DNA of 64,000 nt, from positions 89,552,161-89,616,160 of the forward strand of contig NC_080175.1 in assembly GCF_950295315.1 (NCBI RefSeq), read 5' to 3'. A program made the position numbers and the translations under genes. This DNA is from Erinaceus europaeus (taxonomy: Eukaryota > Chordata > Mammalia > Eulipotyphla > Erinaceidae). Each line of letters starts with the position of its first letter. The first letter of the stretch is position 1. The notes beneath the pieces are model-generated. The model had not been told where the DNA came from. It ran no database searches and saw only the letters and a list, made by a program, of their open reading frames with translations. Shown here piece by piece: positions 31,903 to 43,455 of the stretch.

Positions 31903-32537
31903 TTGTTGTTTTTTAAAGTTTTATTTGTTTTGTTTGATTGTGTTCTTGCCTTTTTTTCCCTTACCTCTCTTTCCTCCTTGTTTTCATTCTTTCCATAATT
32001 TCATATCTATATATAAATATAAAAAGCAAACTAAATCTTTAAATTGTCACTGCCAGAAATATTATTCAGGAGAACAGAGTGAGAGACTTTGCTCTTTGAA
32101 ACAAAACAAAACCCTGTGGGCAGTGCCAAGTATGCAACCAATTACTTATCCACTTGTTCATATGCCTTTTGTTATATGAATATTTTTCACAGTATGAATG
32201 TCTTTAAGACTCACAAAGAAGCTTTTGGCAGATCATCAAATATCTGTTCTGTCTAGAAAAAAAAGGATAGCTGCTTATAATAGGGGCACTGCTATCTCTA
32301 CCACTATACAAGAACTACTATGCTTTACAAAAGGTAATAGGTAGATATAGGCAGCAATTACTTTTACTTTAAGTATAATAACTTTTGGATTATTTAGAGG
32401 GTACATGTGCAGTTAGCATTTAAGTGATCTTATATTAGTCCTATGAACTATAATCTGAGAGAAAGCAGCAACTGTCAAATATTGAGACAAAAGAAAAAAA
32501 CACAAAAAATTAATTCCCTTATACTCCTCATGCAAAA
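31903..32537. other. Non-coding sequence, nothing recognised
   Basis: T-rich at 31905-31985. No gene. Confidence 0.4.
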
Positions 32538-32642
32538 ACATTTAAATTAAGCTAGAGAGAAGTATTATAATATATCTAATATATATATATATATAATATA
32601 ACACATTTAAATTAAGCTAGAGAGAAGTATTATAATATATCT
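32538..32642 (+). repeat. Two identical 40-bp units with an AT spacer (65-bp period)
   Basis: Copies at 32538-32577 and 32603-32642 both start ACATTTAAATTAAGCTAGAG and end TTATAATATATCT, with no mismatch seen. The 25-base spacer is AT-alternating. This is a local tandem duplication. Confidence 0.95.
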
Positions 32643-33731
32643 TTCTTCAGTTAAGTGGCATTATCATCTTATTCAATATTTTCACCCTAATTTAGTTTTG
32701 TTAAACTTGTCCTTCTACCATACAGGTCTGTCAGAGTTATATTTATATTTCAAGTGAATATTTTTAATTATTTTTTTCTCCATAATATCTCTCCTCACCT
32801 CTCTTTCACACACACACACACACACACTGACAAAATTCTGAGTAGTTTGCACGCCAAAAAATATGATTTTAAAAAGTATCCCTATTCATAGACTATGCAA
32901 GTTCCCTTGTATATATTTAGTACTACTTTTCATATTCTCCTCTCATTCTTTGTAATAGTAGACTTAGCACTTTTAAAAATAATAATGTTGCTCGGACACC
33001 TCCCAGCAACATAATGCAATCCTACTCCCTCTCTTTTCTTTTCTTAAATAGCTTTAGACCTAGACCCAGGTCTTGGGTTTAACCAGAAATTATCCTTTCT
33101 AAAATATTCAAGCAGCTTCATCTGAAAACACTGACAATTATGTGTCATGCCAACGGCAACGTAAAAGGAAAAGCTGCACTGCTTTAGCGGATTTTTAACT
33201 AATTCTGTAATTTTTGCTCTAGTTAAAATCATTCTGTTTTCTCAAATCACTGAAGTATGTTAACTTTATTCTTGAAAGCTAAAATAATTGAAATAATTCA
33301 CTGCATAATTGTCTTAGACAGTTCAACATAACCGTCAAAGAGGTTGGAGGTTAAGTATCTTATGTAGATGCCAGGTCTTGAAATGCTATATAGTGTCACA
33401 GATGGAGTAGAATGCAATGATAATCACAAGATGACTTTTTAAATCTTTTGTCTTTTGCTTTCTTACCATTTTATTGAAATGAAATATCCCCCACATATAC
33501 TTAAATTATCTAACATTCATATTTTTAGTGTTCCCTTCCTTGGCATTTTGCAGATTCATACTGCAAACACAACCACTAGAAGTCTCCAGATCTTTTTTCA
33601 TCTTCCCAAACTGAAACTCTACCTGTTAAAAAAAATCCACTGCCTCTCCTCTACATCCTTTTCCCCAATGCTTGACAATCATTATTTTTCTTTCAGTATC
33701 TGTGAATTTGACAACTTCTGCTAACTCATAA
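32643..33731. other. Non-coding sequence with (CA)n
   Basis: (CA)n at 32807-32827. No gene; an 89-codon frame at 33455-33724 shows no domain. Confidence 0.4.
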
Positions 33732-33746
33732 AAATGTAGTCAAACA

Positions 33747-33846
33747 CCTAGTGGGCGTTGTATTGTTATGTGGAAATGTTATGCATGCACAGACTATTGT
33801 ATTTCAATGTCAACTGTAAACTATTAATCCCCCAATAAAGGGGGGG
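33747..33846 (+). mobile_element. 100-bp L1 3' end with 15-bp TSD, no poly(A)
   Basis: The insert contains GAAATGTTATGCATGCACAG, ACTATTGTATTTCAATGTC and CCCCCAATAAAGGGGGGG. It is bounded by AAATGTAGTCAAACA (33732-33746) and AAATGTAGCCAAACA (33847-33861), which differ at one base. The inverted L1 3' end near 49900-49955 carries related sequence. It ends in G rather than A. Confidence 0.8.
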
Positions 33847-33861
33847 AAATGTAGCCAAACA

Positions 33862-34384
33862 AGATTTTTACTTCTTTGACTTAGCATAATATTCATAAAG
33901 TTCACTCATATTGTGGAAATGCATCAAAATTTGCTTTCTCTTTAAGAATGACTAATACTCAATGACCTTTCTAAGTTGTACTTGCTATATTTAACTGCTA
34001 ATGGCTAGTTTTTTAATTTTTTTTCTTTTAGAAATTTAGGTATGAAATCTTCCTAAAATGTGTAGTGTTCTGATCTTTTTTCTATCTCTCATGACAACTG
34101 TAAAATTTGTTCTAATAGCACTGGTCTTTTTTTATAAAGAAGGAGATTTTATATAAGTATAATTTCACTTTCCCTGGCCATCTTTTTCATTCATATAGAG
34201 AGCCAGAGAGAAACAGAGACAGACATGGATAGACAACATGACAACACAGCTCGCCCTTTTTGTCTTAACATTCTCTTGTAGTGTTGACCTTGAACCTGAA
34301 CCACCTACAAGGCAAAGTATGCCCGAGAAGGTGAATTCTTCACCTCTTTGAACCACCTTTCTAACTGCTGTAAAACAATTTTGA
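33862..34384. other. Non-coding sequence, nothing recognised
   Basis: A possible decayed SINE around 34165-34350 (CATATAGAGAGCCAGAGAG, TTGACCTTGAACCTGAACC). No gene. Confidence 0.4.
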
Positions 34385-34640
34385 GGGGGGCCAGGTGGTA
34401 GTGCACCAGGCTAAGTGTAAATAATGTGAGGCGCAAGGACAAGGGTCCTGGTTCCAGTCCCTGGCTGTCCAGCAGGTCTACAGGGGTTTTTCAATTTCCC
34501 TCTGTCCTATCAAACAATAAAGACAACAACAGCAACAATTGGTGGCAAAAAGATGGCCACCAAGAGCAGTGGATTCATAGTGCAATCATGGAGCCCCAAT
34601 ACTGATAATACTGGAGACAAAAATAAATAAATAAATATTA
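34385..34640 (+). mobile_element. ERI-type SINE, long form, internally deleted
   Basis: Head GGGGCCAGGTGGTAGTGCAC and B-box-like GGTTCCAGTCC, then a shortened middle (the CACCTGCAGGGG segment is mostly lost), CTCTGTCCTATCAAACAATA, extension GGCCACCAAGAGCAGTGGAT, AATAAATAAATAAATA tail. Confidence 0.85.
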
Positions 34641-34738
34641 AAATATTTTATTAATAATTAAGATCACGTTTCTAAGACTTGTGAGAACTTTCATGGTTAT
34701 CTTTTGGAAATGGAAGGGTGAGGACAGAGAACTTCAGA

Positions 34739-35802
34739 CTTCTGCCTTTAGTAGGCCAGCCAATAAGGGGTCCCAGCGGTGACACCAATGAGGTGACTGT
34801 AACTTAATTTGGGTTAAGAATTAGAGTAGGAAAAAAGGGAAAAAATTTTTTTTTCTTCCTTTTAATTTCTAAGCATACCTCCTCCCCCCCCCCCATAACC
34901 AGTCCCTGGGGACCAGCTCCTAGCAGGTCCTGCTAGGAGCTCCTTTTTCTTTCACCAAATTTCTGTCCCACCAGGGAGTATCATTAATTCTAAGTCTATA
35001 CCCTTCTGAAACCTCTGGCATTTTTTCTTTCTAAGTAGAAAACCCCCCACCTCACCACACATAGCTAATTAAATAATTAAGAATAAATAAATAAATAATC
35101 TTTCCTTTCACTGCCTTTTTATGACTCTTCTTTTTCTTATCTTTTTCTTTTCTCTCTCTCTCTTTATTATTTTTCTTTTTATCATTATTGTCATTCTTTC
35201 TTCCTTAATCCTACAGCTCCCAAAGTCACAGCCCCCAGCCCCCACACCAACAAAAAGTGTGCTTTTCTGAATTCACTGGTACACATTTGGGAATTTCCTT
35301 TCACTGCTCTTTAATTACAGCTATTTTTCTTATCTTTTCCCTTTTCTCTCTCTTGCCTCTCTCTCTCTTTTTTTTTTTTTTATCTTGTCATACTTCCTTC
35401 TTCTTTGCTTTCTGAATTTGTGAATTATTTTGGGGAAGGAATCGGACTCAGAGTGGACTCTCTATGTGTGTATCTCTGCTCTAGTTCCCTTTCCCCTCTT
35501 GTTACCCCTAGAATATACAGTGCATAGTAGATTTACATAACTGTCTATTCTTGCTATCCTTTCTTTCTTTTCTCTTTCTTCTTCACTGGGATTTGGTTAC
35601 TATTTATTCACGGACTGGAGAAATTGTTTGGCTAACTAGTAACAATTACACGGCTTCAGTACTTGCTTCAGTTGCTACTGTAATTCTTGAGGTTGGTGAG
35701 TGCAGTTGTCATGAAGGTATTTAGTACAGTGTTATTTGTACTCAAGACACAACAACTGAGGAGCAACACAGCATAAAAAATAGAAATACATAAATCAAAA
35801 AA
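34739..35802 (+). promoter_or_regulatory. L1 copy 2 5' UTR with internal duplication
   Basis: As in copy 1, but a TTTCCTTTCACTGC to TTTTCTCTCTCT block occurs twice (from 35100 and from 35297), each followed by a TTTTCTGAATT or TTTCTGAATT segment. This adds roughly 150 bases relative to copy 1. Promoter role is inferred from the family. Confidence 0.6.
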
Positions 35803-35886
35803 ATGGGTAGATCAAAAACAAATAAAACTGCTACTCCAATGAATGAAGACAGGAGCCCAGAAGAAACTACAGATCAGCCAGAGTAA
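35803..35886 (+). CDS. 27-codon upstream ORF ahead of L1 ORF1 (copy 2)
   Basis: ATGGGTAGATCAAAAAC to TAA at 35884-35886, 17 nt before the ORF1 ATG at 35904. Length and spacing are identical to copy 1. Confidence 0.6.
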   Translation: MGRSKTNKTATPMNEDRSPEETTDQPE

Positions 35887-35903
35887 CCATAGATAAGAAA
35901 AGT

Positions 35904-36716
35904 ATGCAAGCAATAATAAACTTATTAATCACAGAAATGAAAACAACATTGGAGAAAAGGAATAGCAGTATTAGGGAAACAACAGTTAAGACCCCCAAGG
36001 AAAATACTGATTATCCTGAGACAATTAGAGAACTGAAAGCTGAAATAGCTGTAATGAAGAAAGAAGCTGAGGCAAGGGAAAGCAGACTAACAGAAGCAGA
36101 AAACAGAATTAGTCAGACAGAGGATGAGTTAGAGAAAACTAAGAAAGAGGTGAAAGAGCTTAAAAAGAGATTGAGAGACACTGAGAACAACAACAGAGAC
36201 ATATGGGATGATCTCAAAAGAAATAACATTCGCATAATTGGCCTGCCAGAGGAAGAAAGAGAGGAAGGGGAAGCAAACATTCTAGAGGAAATAATAGAAG
36301 AAAACTTCCCAGACCTGAATAACAGAAAAGACATCAAGATTCATGAGGCCCAGAGAGTACCAAACAGAATCAACCCAGACCTAAAGACACCAAGACACAT
36401 CATAGTCACAATGAGAAGAAGTAAGGATAAAGAAAGGATCCTAAAGGCTGCAAGAGAGAAACAAAAAGTCACATACCAGGGAAAACCCATAAGATTATCT
36501 GCAGACCTCTCCACTCAAACTCTAAAAGCCAGAAGGGAATGACAAGATATCTATAGATCCCTGAATGAAAAAGGGTATCAACCAAGGATAATATATCCTG
36601 CTAGACTTTCATTCAAACTAGATGGAGGGATCAAAACCGTCTTAGAAAAACAACAGTTAAAGGAGGCAACCATCACCAAGCCAGGCCTGAAAGAGGTTCT
36701 AAAAGACCTCTTATAA
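35904..36716 (+). pseudogene. L1 ORF1 with premature stop (copy 2)
   Basis: 270 codons from MQAIINLLITEMK to KDLL-stop (TAA 36714-36716). An in-frame TGA at 36540-36542 replaces the Trp of the ARREW motif after 212 codons, so the C-terminal domain is lost. The downstream frame stays open and has the normal YPARLSF motif. The coiled coil and RRM (NIRIIGLPEEEREEGEANI) are otherwise as in copy 1. Confidence 0.93.
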
Positions 36717-36787
36717 ACAAGAACATCACTATAATACTTGCAATATATCAGAGCAAACAATTTTTTTAAACAATGGCACTATAATAC

Positions 36788-39700
36788 ATTAAATCCATAA
36801 TATCAATAAACGTCAATGGCTTAAACTCACCCATCAAAAGGCACAGGATGGGGGATGGATCAGAAAACATGACCCAACCATATGCTGCTTGCAAGAATCC
36901 ACCTATCACAACAAGATAAACACAGACTAAAAGTGAAAGGATGGAAAACTATCATACAGGCTAATGGACCACAAAAAAGGGCAGGAACAGCCATTCTAAT
37001 CTCAGACATGATAGATGTTAAATTAAATAAAGTAATAAAAGATAGGCAAGGACATTACATAATGATTAGAGGATCAATCAGCCAAGAAGACTTAACAATC
37101 ATTAACATCTATGCACCCAATGAGGGACCATCTAAATACATTAAGCACCTACTGAGAGAATTTCAAAAATACATCAATAGTAATACAATAATAGTAGGAG
37201 ACTTCAATACCCCACTCTCACACTTAGACAGATCAACAAAGCAGAGAACCAACAAAGATACAAGAGAATTGAATGAAGAGATTGACATACTAGACCTCTT
37301 GGACATTTTCAGACTCCTCCACCCCAAAAAACTGGAATACACCTTCTTTTCAAATCCACATAACACATACTCAAGGATAGATCACATGTTAGGCCACAAA
37401 GACAGCATCAACAAATTCAAGAGCATTGAAATCATCCCAAGTATCTTCTCAGACCACAGTGGAGTAAAACTAACATTTAACAACAAACAGAAAATTATTA
37501 AAAGTCACAGAATTTGGAAACTAAACAACATACTCCTTAAAAACCACTGGGTCAAAGACTCACTCATGCAGGAAATTCAAATGTTCCTGGAAACAAATGA
37601 AAATGAAGACACAACCTATCAAAATATTTGGGACACAGCTAAAACAGTACTGAAAGGGAAACTTATAACCATACAATCACATATTAAACACCAAGAAGAA
37701 GCTCAAATGAACGACCTTACTGCACACCTCAAGGACTTAGAGGAAGAGGAACAAAGGAACCCTAAAGCAGCCAGAAGGACAGAAATCACTAAAGTTCAAG
37801 TAGAAATAAACAACATCGAAAATAAAAGAACCATACAAAAGATCAATGAAGCCAAATGTTGGTTCTTTGAAAAATTAAACAAAATTGACAAACCCCTAGC
37901 CAGACTCACCAAACAAAAAAAGAGGGATGACTCAACTTAATAGAATTGTAAACGATGGAGGAGATATCACAACTGACACCACAGAAATCCAGAGAATCCT
38001 GCAAAACTTCTATGAAGAACTTTATGCCACCAAGCTAGAGAATCTGGATGAAATCGAACAATTCCTAGAAGCATATGCCCTTCCAAAACTGAAACAAGAA
38101 GAACTACAAAATCTAAATGCACCAATCACAGACAAAGAAATTGAGACTGTTATTAAGAACCTCCCCAACAACAAAAGTCCTGGATTAGATGGCTTCACAA
38201 ATGAATTCTACAAAACTTTCAGGAAACAGTTAGTACCCATACTTCTGAAGCTTTTCCACAAGATTGAAGAAACTCCCTTCCACCTTCTATGAAGCCGACA
38301 TCACCATGATAACAAAAGCTGACAGGGACAGAATAAAAAAAGAAAACTACAGACCAATATCTCTGATGAACATAGATGCCAAAATATTAAACAAGATCTT
38401 GGCCAACCAGATACAGCAACATATCAAAAAGATTGTTCATCATGACCAAGTGGGATTCATCCCAGGAATGCAAGGTTGGTTCAACATCTGTAAGTCAATC
38501 AATGTCATTCACCACATCAATAAAAGCAAAGCCAAAAACCACATGATTATCACAATAGATGCAGAGAAAGCCTTTGACAAAATCCAACAGCCATTCATGC
38601 TCAAAACTCTACAAAAAATGGGAATAGATGGGAAATTCCTCAAGATAGTGGAGTCTGTATATAGCAAACCTACAGCCAACATCATACTCAATGGACAGAA
38701 GCTGAAAGCATTCCCCCGCAGATCGGGGACTAGACAGGGCTGTCCACTGTCACTTTTACTCTTCACCATAGTATTGGAAGTTCTTGCCATAGCAATCAGG
38801 CAAGAGAAAGGAATCAAAGGAATACAGATTGGAAGGGAAGAAGTCAAGCTCTCACTATTTGCAGATGATATGATAGTATACATAGAAAAACCTAAAGAAT
38901 CCAGCAGAAAATTACTGGAAGTTATTAGGCAATATAGCAAGGTATCAGATTTTGTACAATCAATGTACAAAAATCAGTGGCATTTCTTTATGCAAACACT
39001 AAATCTGAAGAAGAAGACATCCAGAAATCACTCCCACTTACTGTTTCTGCAAAATCAATCAAATACCTAGGAATAAAGCTGACCAAAGAAGTGAAAGACT
39101 TGTATGCTGAAAACTATGAGTCGCTACTCAAGGAAATAGAAACTGATACCAAGAAATGAAAAGATATCCCATGCTCATGGATTGGAATGATAAATATCAT
39201 CAAAATGAATATTCTCCCTAGAGCCATAGAGAAATTTATTGAAATACCCATCAAAGTTCCACCAAGCTTCTTTAAGAGAATAGAACAAACACTACAATCA
39301 TTTATCTGGAAACCTGAAAACACCTAGAATTGCCAAAACCATCTTGAGGAAAAGAAACAGAAATGGAGGTACCACACACCCAGACCTTAAAATATATTAT
39401 AAAGACATCATCATCAAAACAGGATGGTACTGGGACAAAAAAAGGCACACAGACCAGGGAACAGAATTGAAAGCCCAGAAATAAATCCCCACACCTATGG
39501 ACAACAAATCTTTGATAAGGGGGCCCAACGGATTAAATGGAAAAAGGAGGCTCTCTTCAATAAATGGTGCTGGGAAAACTGGGTTGTAACATGCAGAAGA
39601 ATGAAATTGAACCACTTTATCTCACCAGAAACAAAAATCAACTCCAGAAGGATCAAAGACCTAGATGTCAGACCAGAAAAAATCAAATACTTAGAGGAAA

Positions 39701-40587
39701 ACCTTGGTAAAACAGTTTCCCACCTACACCTCAAGGACATCTTTGATGAATCAAACCCAATTGCAAGGAAGACTAAAGCAGAAACAAACCAACGGGACTA
39801 CATCAAATTGAAAAGCTTCTGCACATCCAAAGAAACTATTAAACAAACAGAGAGACCCCTCACAGAATGGGAGATCTTCACATGCCAGACATCAGACAAG
39901 AAACTAATCACCAAAATATATAAAGAGCTCAGCAAACTTAGCACCAAAAAAGCAAATGACCCCATCCAAAGATGGGCAGAGGATATGAACAAAACATTCA
40001 CTACAGAGGAGATCCAAAAGGCTAACGAACATATGAAAAACTGCTCTAGGTCACTGATTGTCAGAGAAATTCAAATTAAGACAACACTAAGATACCACCT
40101 CACTCCTGTAACAATGGCATACATCAAAAAGGACAGCAGCAACAAATGCTGGAGAGGTTGTGAGGACAGAGGAACCATTTTACATTGCTGTTGGGAATGT
40201 AAATTGGTAGCACCTCTGTGCAGAGCAGTTTGGAAAACTCTCAGAAGTCTAGACATGGACCTTCCATACGATCCAGTAATTCCTCTCCTGGGGCTATACC
40301 CCAAGGACTCCATAACACCCAACCAAAAAGAGGTGTGTACTCCTATGTTCATAGCAGCACAATTCATAATAGCTAAAACCTCGATGCAACCCACGTGCCC
40401 AACAACAGATGAGTGGCTGAGAAAGCTGTGGTATATATACACAATGGAATACTATGCAGCTATCAAGAACAATGAACCCACCTTCTCTGACCCATCTTGG
40501 ACAGAGCTAGAAGGAATTATATTAAGTGAGCTAAGTCACAAAGATAAAGATGAGTATGGGATGATCCCACTCATCAACAGAAGTTGA
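36788..40587 (+). pseudogene. L1 ORF2 (endonuclease-reverse transcriptase), disrupted (copy 2)
   Basis: Endonuclease, RT and C-terminal regions are all present. Two single-base losses lie in the N-terminus (near 36847 and 36900). The frame 36882-37940 is then open for 352 codons with INIYAPNEG, GDFNTPLSHLDRST, RIDHMLGHKD and SDHSGVKL. Shifts follow near 37925, 38270 (about 11 bases lost relative to copy 1) and 38955. The RT core ([33 protein letters not shown]) is complete in 38264-39070. A TGG to TGA change lies at 39157-39159. The C-terminal 387 codons (39424-40587) are open and carry CWRGCEDRGTILHCCWECKL. As in copy 1, no ATG precedes the endonuclease. Confidence 0.93.
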
Positions 40588-40848
40588 CTAAGAAGATCTG
40601 AAAGGGAAACTAAAAGCAGGACCTGACCAAATTGTAAGTAGGACACCAAAGTAAAAGCCCTCTGGTGAGGGGTAGACATGCATCCCATAATGACCCTGGA
40701 TCCATACTACCAGAGGGTTAAAGAATAGGAAAGTTATCAGGGAGGGGATGGGATACAGAGTTCTGGTGGTGGGAATTTTGTGGAGTTGGACCCCTCTTAT
40801 CCTATGGTTTTTGTCAGTATTCCCTTTTTATAAATAAAAATTTAAAAA
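40588..40848 (+). other. L1 copy 2 3' UTR, short form
   Basis: GGTAGACATGCA is joined directly to TCCCATAATGACCCTGGATC. In copy 1 these two points (12872 and about 13964) lie some 1.09 kb apart. The G-rich tract is therefore absent. The end (GGTGGTGGGAATTTTGTGG, CCTATGGTTTTTGTCAGTAT) is as in copy 1. Confidence 0.85.
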
Positions 40849-41498
40849 AAGGAAAAATGTAATTGAAAACAAAGTTCTTGTGGGCATGTAAGATGTAATA
40901 AAATGCATTGCTTTATCTTTCATGCTCAAACCAATAATGACAATAAAAAATATAACTTACTACTGTTTTGAAAGAAACCAGAAGCAAAGCATCTTTTTAA
41001 TTTTATCCCTGAGTGCAGTGGTAAGAAAACACCTTTACTTTGAATAAGATTAATGAGTAAACATTATTTCTATCAGTAAAATTCTCCATACAAGTAGTGA
41101 TTAAAATGACTCCATTTATAGTTTCATTTCTTAATGCATGACTCGATTCTTAAACATTGAAGACACCCTCTATCAAATGAAGTATTATGTCATTATACAT
41201 CAGGCTCATATGCTAAAAATGTCACATAAAATAAAAAGAAAAATAAAGCTTTATTACCATAACCATCATTCTCTTATTTCATAAAGTAAACATTTTCTAA
41301 AGCCCAAGATTATTTATATATTTTGCAAAGGATCATGTAAAGTTTATTCAAAACATGTAATTTCTAAATTACTCTCTTGCAACACACTTCTCACTAAAAT
41401 GATATAAATTTAAGATATTATATATAAGTATATCTTGCTTTAAACATAAGAGTGTAAAATTCTCTAACTATGAAGTGTAGACTGTTAAAGATTATATT
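40849..41498. other. AT-rich sequence, nothing recognised
   Basis: No gene or nameable repeat. Confidence 0.4.
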
Positions 41499-41514
41499 CT
41501 TTTGTGTATGTTCT

Positions 41515-41794
41515 TTTTATAATATTTAATTTCTTTTTGTTGCCCTTATTTTTTTATTGTTGTTGAAGTTATTATTGTTGTTGGATAGGACAGAGAGAAA
41601 TGGAGAGAGGAGAGGAAGACAGAGGGGAAGAGAAAAATAGACATCTGCAGACCTGCTTCACTGTTTGCGGAGCGACTCCACCTGCAGTTGGGGAGCCAGG
41701 GGCTCAAACCAGGATCCTTATGCCTGTCCTTGCACTTTGCACCAAGTGTGCTTAACCCGCTGCACTAAACCTACTGCTCTACTGCCCAACTCCC
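41515..41794 (-). mobile_element. ERI-type SINE, short-ended form, perfect 16-bp TSD
   Basis: Reversed copy: GGATAGGACAGAGAGAAATG, CATCTGCAGACCTGCTTCAC, GGCTCAAACCAGGATCC, CTGCTCTACTGCCCAACTCC. The TSD CTTTTGTGTATGTTCT lies at 41499-41514 and 41795-41810. The head has an extra CACTAAACCTACTGCTCTAC stretch, a small internal duplication. Confidence 0.95.
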
Positions 41795-41810
41795 CTTTTG
41801 TGTATGTTCT

Positions 41811-42355
41811 AATGTCCCCTCAACATCAAGATCCAGGATCTATAATTTTATAGCCAGAAATCAGCTTCTGCAATGAATCAAATTTAAAATCCAGAAGCCT
41901 TGAGACAATTCTAAACGGCAACTTCATTGAAAAAAAAATCAAGATGTAGGTTTGTTACTGCCATTGGGAACAAGAGAAAAGCAAGTTCTCTAAGCCTGGA
42001 AGAAAGAGAAAGTAGCACATCTGCTGTGGATTCTCTCAGTTCCCCTTATGTTAGACTAACTGCTCTATAATACCGCTTTTCTGATACGTATTTATGGTAA
42101 GAAGTACAAATAGAGTATACCCGGGAAAGGCCTCTGTAAAGTGACGGAAATTGAACTTATGCTACACTTAGGGCACCCTCATTCTTCACTTAGAGCACAT
42201 CAAGTGAAAAGTTGACAGGTGAAAGTATGTCTTTGTTAGGATATAAAAATGTCCAATGTAATGACAAAAAAAAAAATTGCTGTATTTGCCTTACTTGAAG
42301 CAGGCATTCTTGAACCAGAAAGATGGAAATTGTAGCTAATGCATGATTCTTACTT
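41811..42355. other. Non-coding sequence, nothing recognised
   Basis: No gene or nameable repeat. Confidence 0.4.
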
Positions 42356-42478
42356 TTTTTTTTTTTTACTGGTCAGCACTGGATTTTGGTGGTGGTGGGG
42401 GGGATTGAACCTGGGACTTTGGAGCCTCAGGCATGAGAGTCTCTTTGCATAACCATTATGCTATCTACCCCGTCCCTC
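42356..42478 (-). mobile_element. Third-family SINE, reversed
   Basis: A T run, then GGGGGGATTGAACCTGGGAC, GCCTCAGGCATGAGAGTC, CCATTATGCTATCTACCCCG: the reversed tRNA-like head with GGTTCAATCCCCCC as the B box. Confidence 0.75.
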
Positions 42479-42493
42479 TAATGTCTGATTCTT

Positions 42494-42856
42494 TTTTTTT
42501 TTTCATTTAAGAAAGGATAAATTAACAAAACCATAGGGTAGGAGGGGTACAACTCCACTCAATTCCCACCACCCAGCCTCCATATCCCACCCCCTGCCCT
42601 GATAGCTTTCCCATTCTCCATCCCTCTGGGAGAATGGACCCAGGGTCATTGTGGGTTGCAGAAGGTGGAAGGTCTGGCTTCTGTAATTGCTTCCCCGCTG
42701 AACATGGGCGTTGAATGGTCGGTCCATACTCCCAGTCTGCCTCTCTCTTTCCCTAGTAGGATGGGTCTCTGGGGAAGCGGAGCTCCAGGACACATAGGTG
42801 GGGTCTTCAGTCCGGGGAAGCCTGGCCGGCATCCTGATGGCATCTGGAACCTGGTG
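42494..42856 (-). mobile_element. 5'-truncated L1 consisting only of 3' UTR
   Basis: Reverse complement of the last 360 bases of copy 1 (for example CCATAGGGTAGGAGGGGTAC versus GTACCCCTCCTACCCTATGG). The TSD TAATGTCTGATTCTT (42479-42493) and TAATGTCCGATTCTT (42857-42871) has one mismatch. A T run at 42491-42502 is the A tail. Frames here are not genes. Confidence 0.94.
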
Positions 42857-42871
42857 TAATGTCCGATTCTT

Positions 42872-43299
42872 AAAAGTTCTTGGAGACTGCAGAATGAGTA
42901 ATAATCATATTTTCTGTGGTACCTAGCTCAATTAAATAAAAAAGCTTCTCTAAAAATTTTAGGGATAGCAAAGTATATGTATAATTAATAGCCTTTGGGT
43001 ATTAGTATAGATAGAGGTCTAAGACTTTAACTTTTAGGTAATATACAACAGAAGAGTCAAACAACAATAATCATTAAAGATGTTGACTAGAATAACACTC
43101 CACTTGTTAAAGGACTATAACAAAGACTTTTTTTTTCTTGATTACAGTCCATTCATTTTATGTATCAATATAAGCAGTGTGAGAGATCAAATATGGCAAC
43201 TATAAAGATACATATGCTGGAGTTTAAATTTTGTACGTGAGGGAAAATTTCATCCCCAAAACATATGAATTTGTTGACAAGGTTAACTTTCTTGGGCTT
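42872..43299. other. Non-coding sequence, nothing recognised
   Basis: No gene or nameable repeat. Confidence 0.4.
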
Positions 43300-43455
43300 G
43301 TGGAAGAGTTTAACTGGTAGAACACTGGACTTATGCACCTTAGGCTTCTGATTCAGTCCCCAGCACTGCATGTCTGAAGTAATACTTGTCTCTGTCTCTC
43401 TTTCCCTCCACCCCACCCCATGTAATCTTATCTCATAAATAAAATAAAGCTTACA
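43300..43455 (+). mobile_element. Third-family SINE
   Basis: GTGGAAGAGTTTAACTGGTAG, GATTCAGTCCCCAGCACTGC, TGTCTCTGTCTCTCTTTCCC, AATAAAATAAAGC tail. Confidence 0.75.

Larger units (their letters stand above)
34739..40848 (+). mobile_element. L1 retrotransposon, copy 2, short 3' UTR form
   Basis: It is similar to copy 1 from GCCTTTAGTAGGCCAG onward, lacking the first 80 or so bases of copy 1. It contains a 5' UTR (34739-35903), uORF, ORF1 with a premature stop, disrupted ORF2, a 3' UTR of only about 240 bp and TTTAAAAAAA as tail. No convincing TSD was found, so the left end is approximate. The copy is non-autonomous. Confidence 0.93.

Noticed and set aside
32538..32642. CRISPR-like direct repeats
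   Set aside because: Only two units, in a mammalian AT-rich context with an alternating AT spacer.
34700..40870. TSD for L1 copy 2 (GGAAATG versus GGAAAAATG)
   Set aside because: Needs a gap in a low-complexity stretch and leaves unexplained sequence before the L1 homology.
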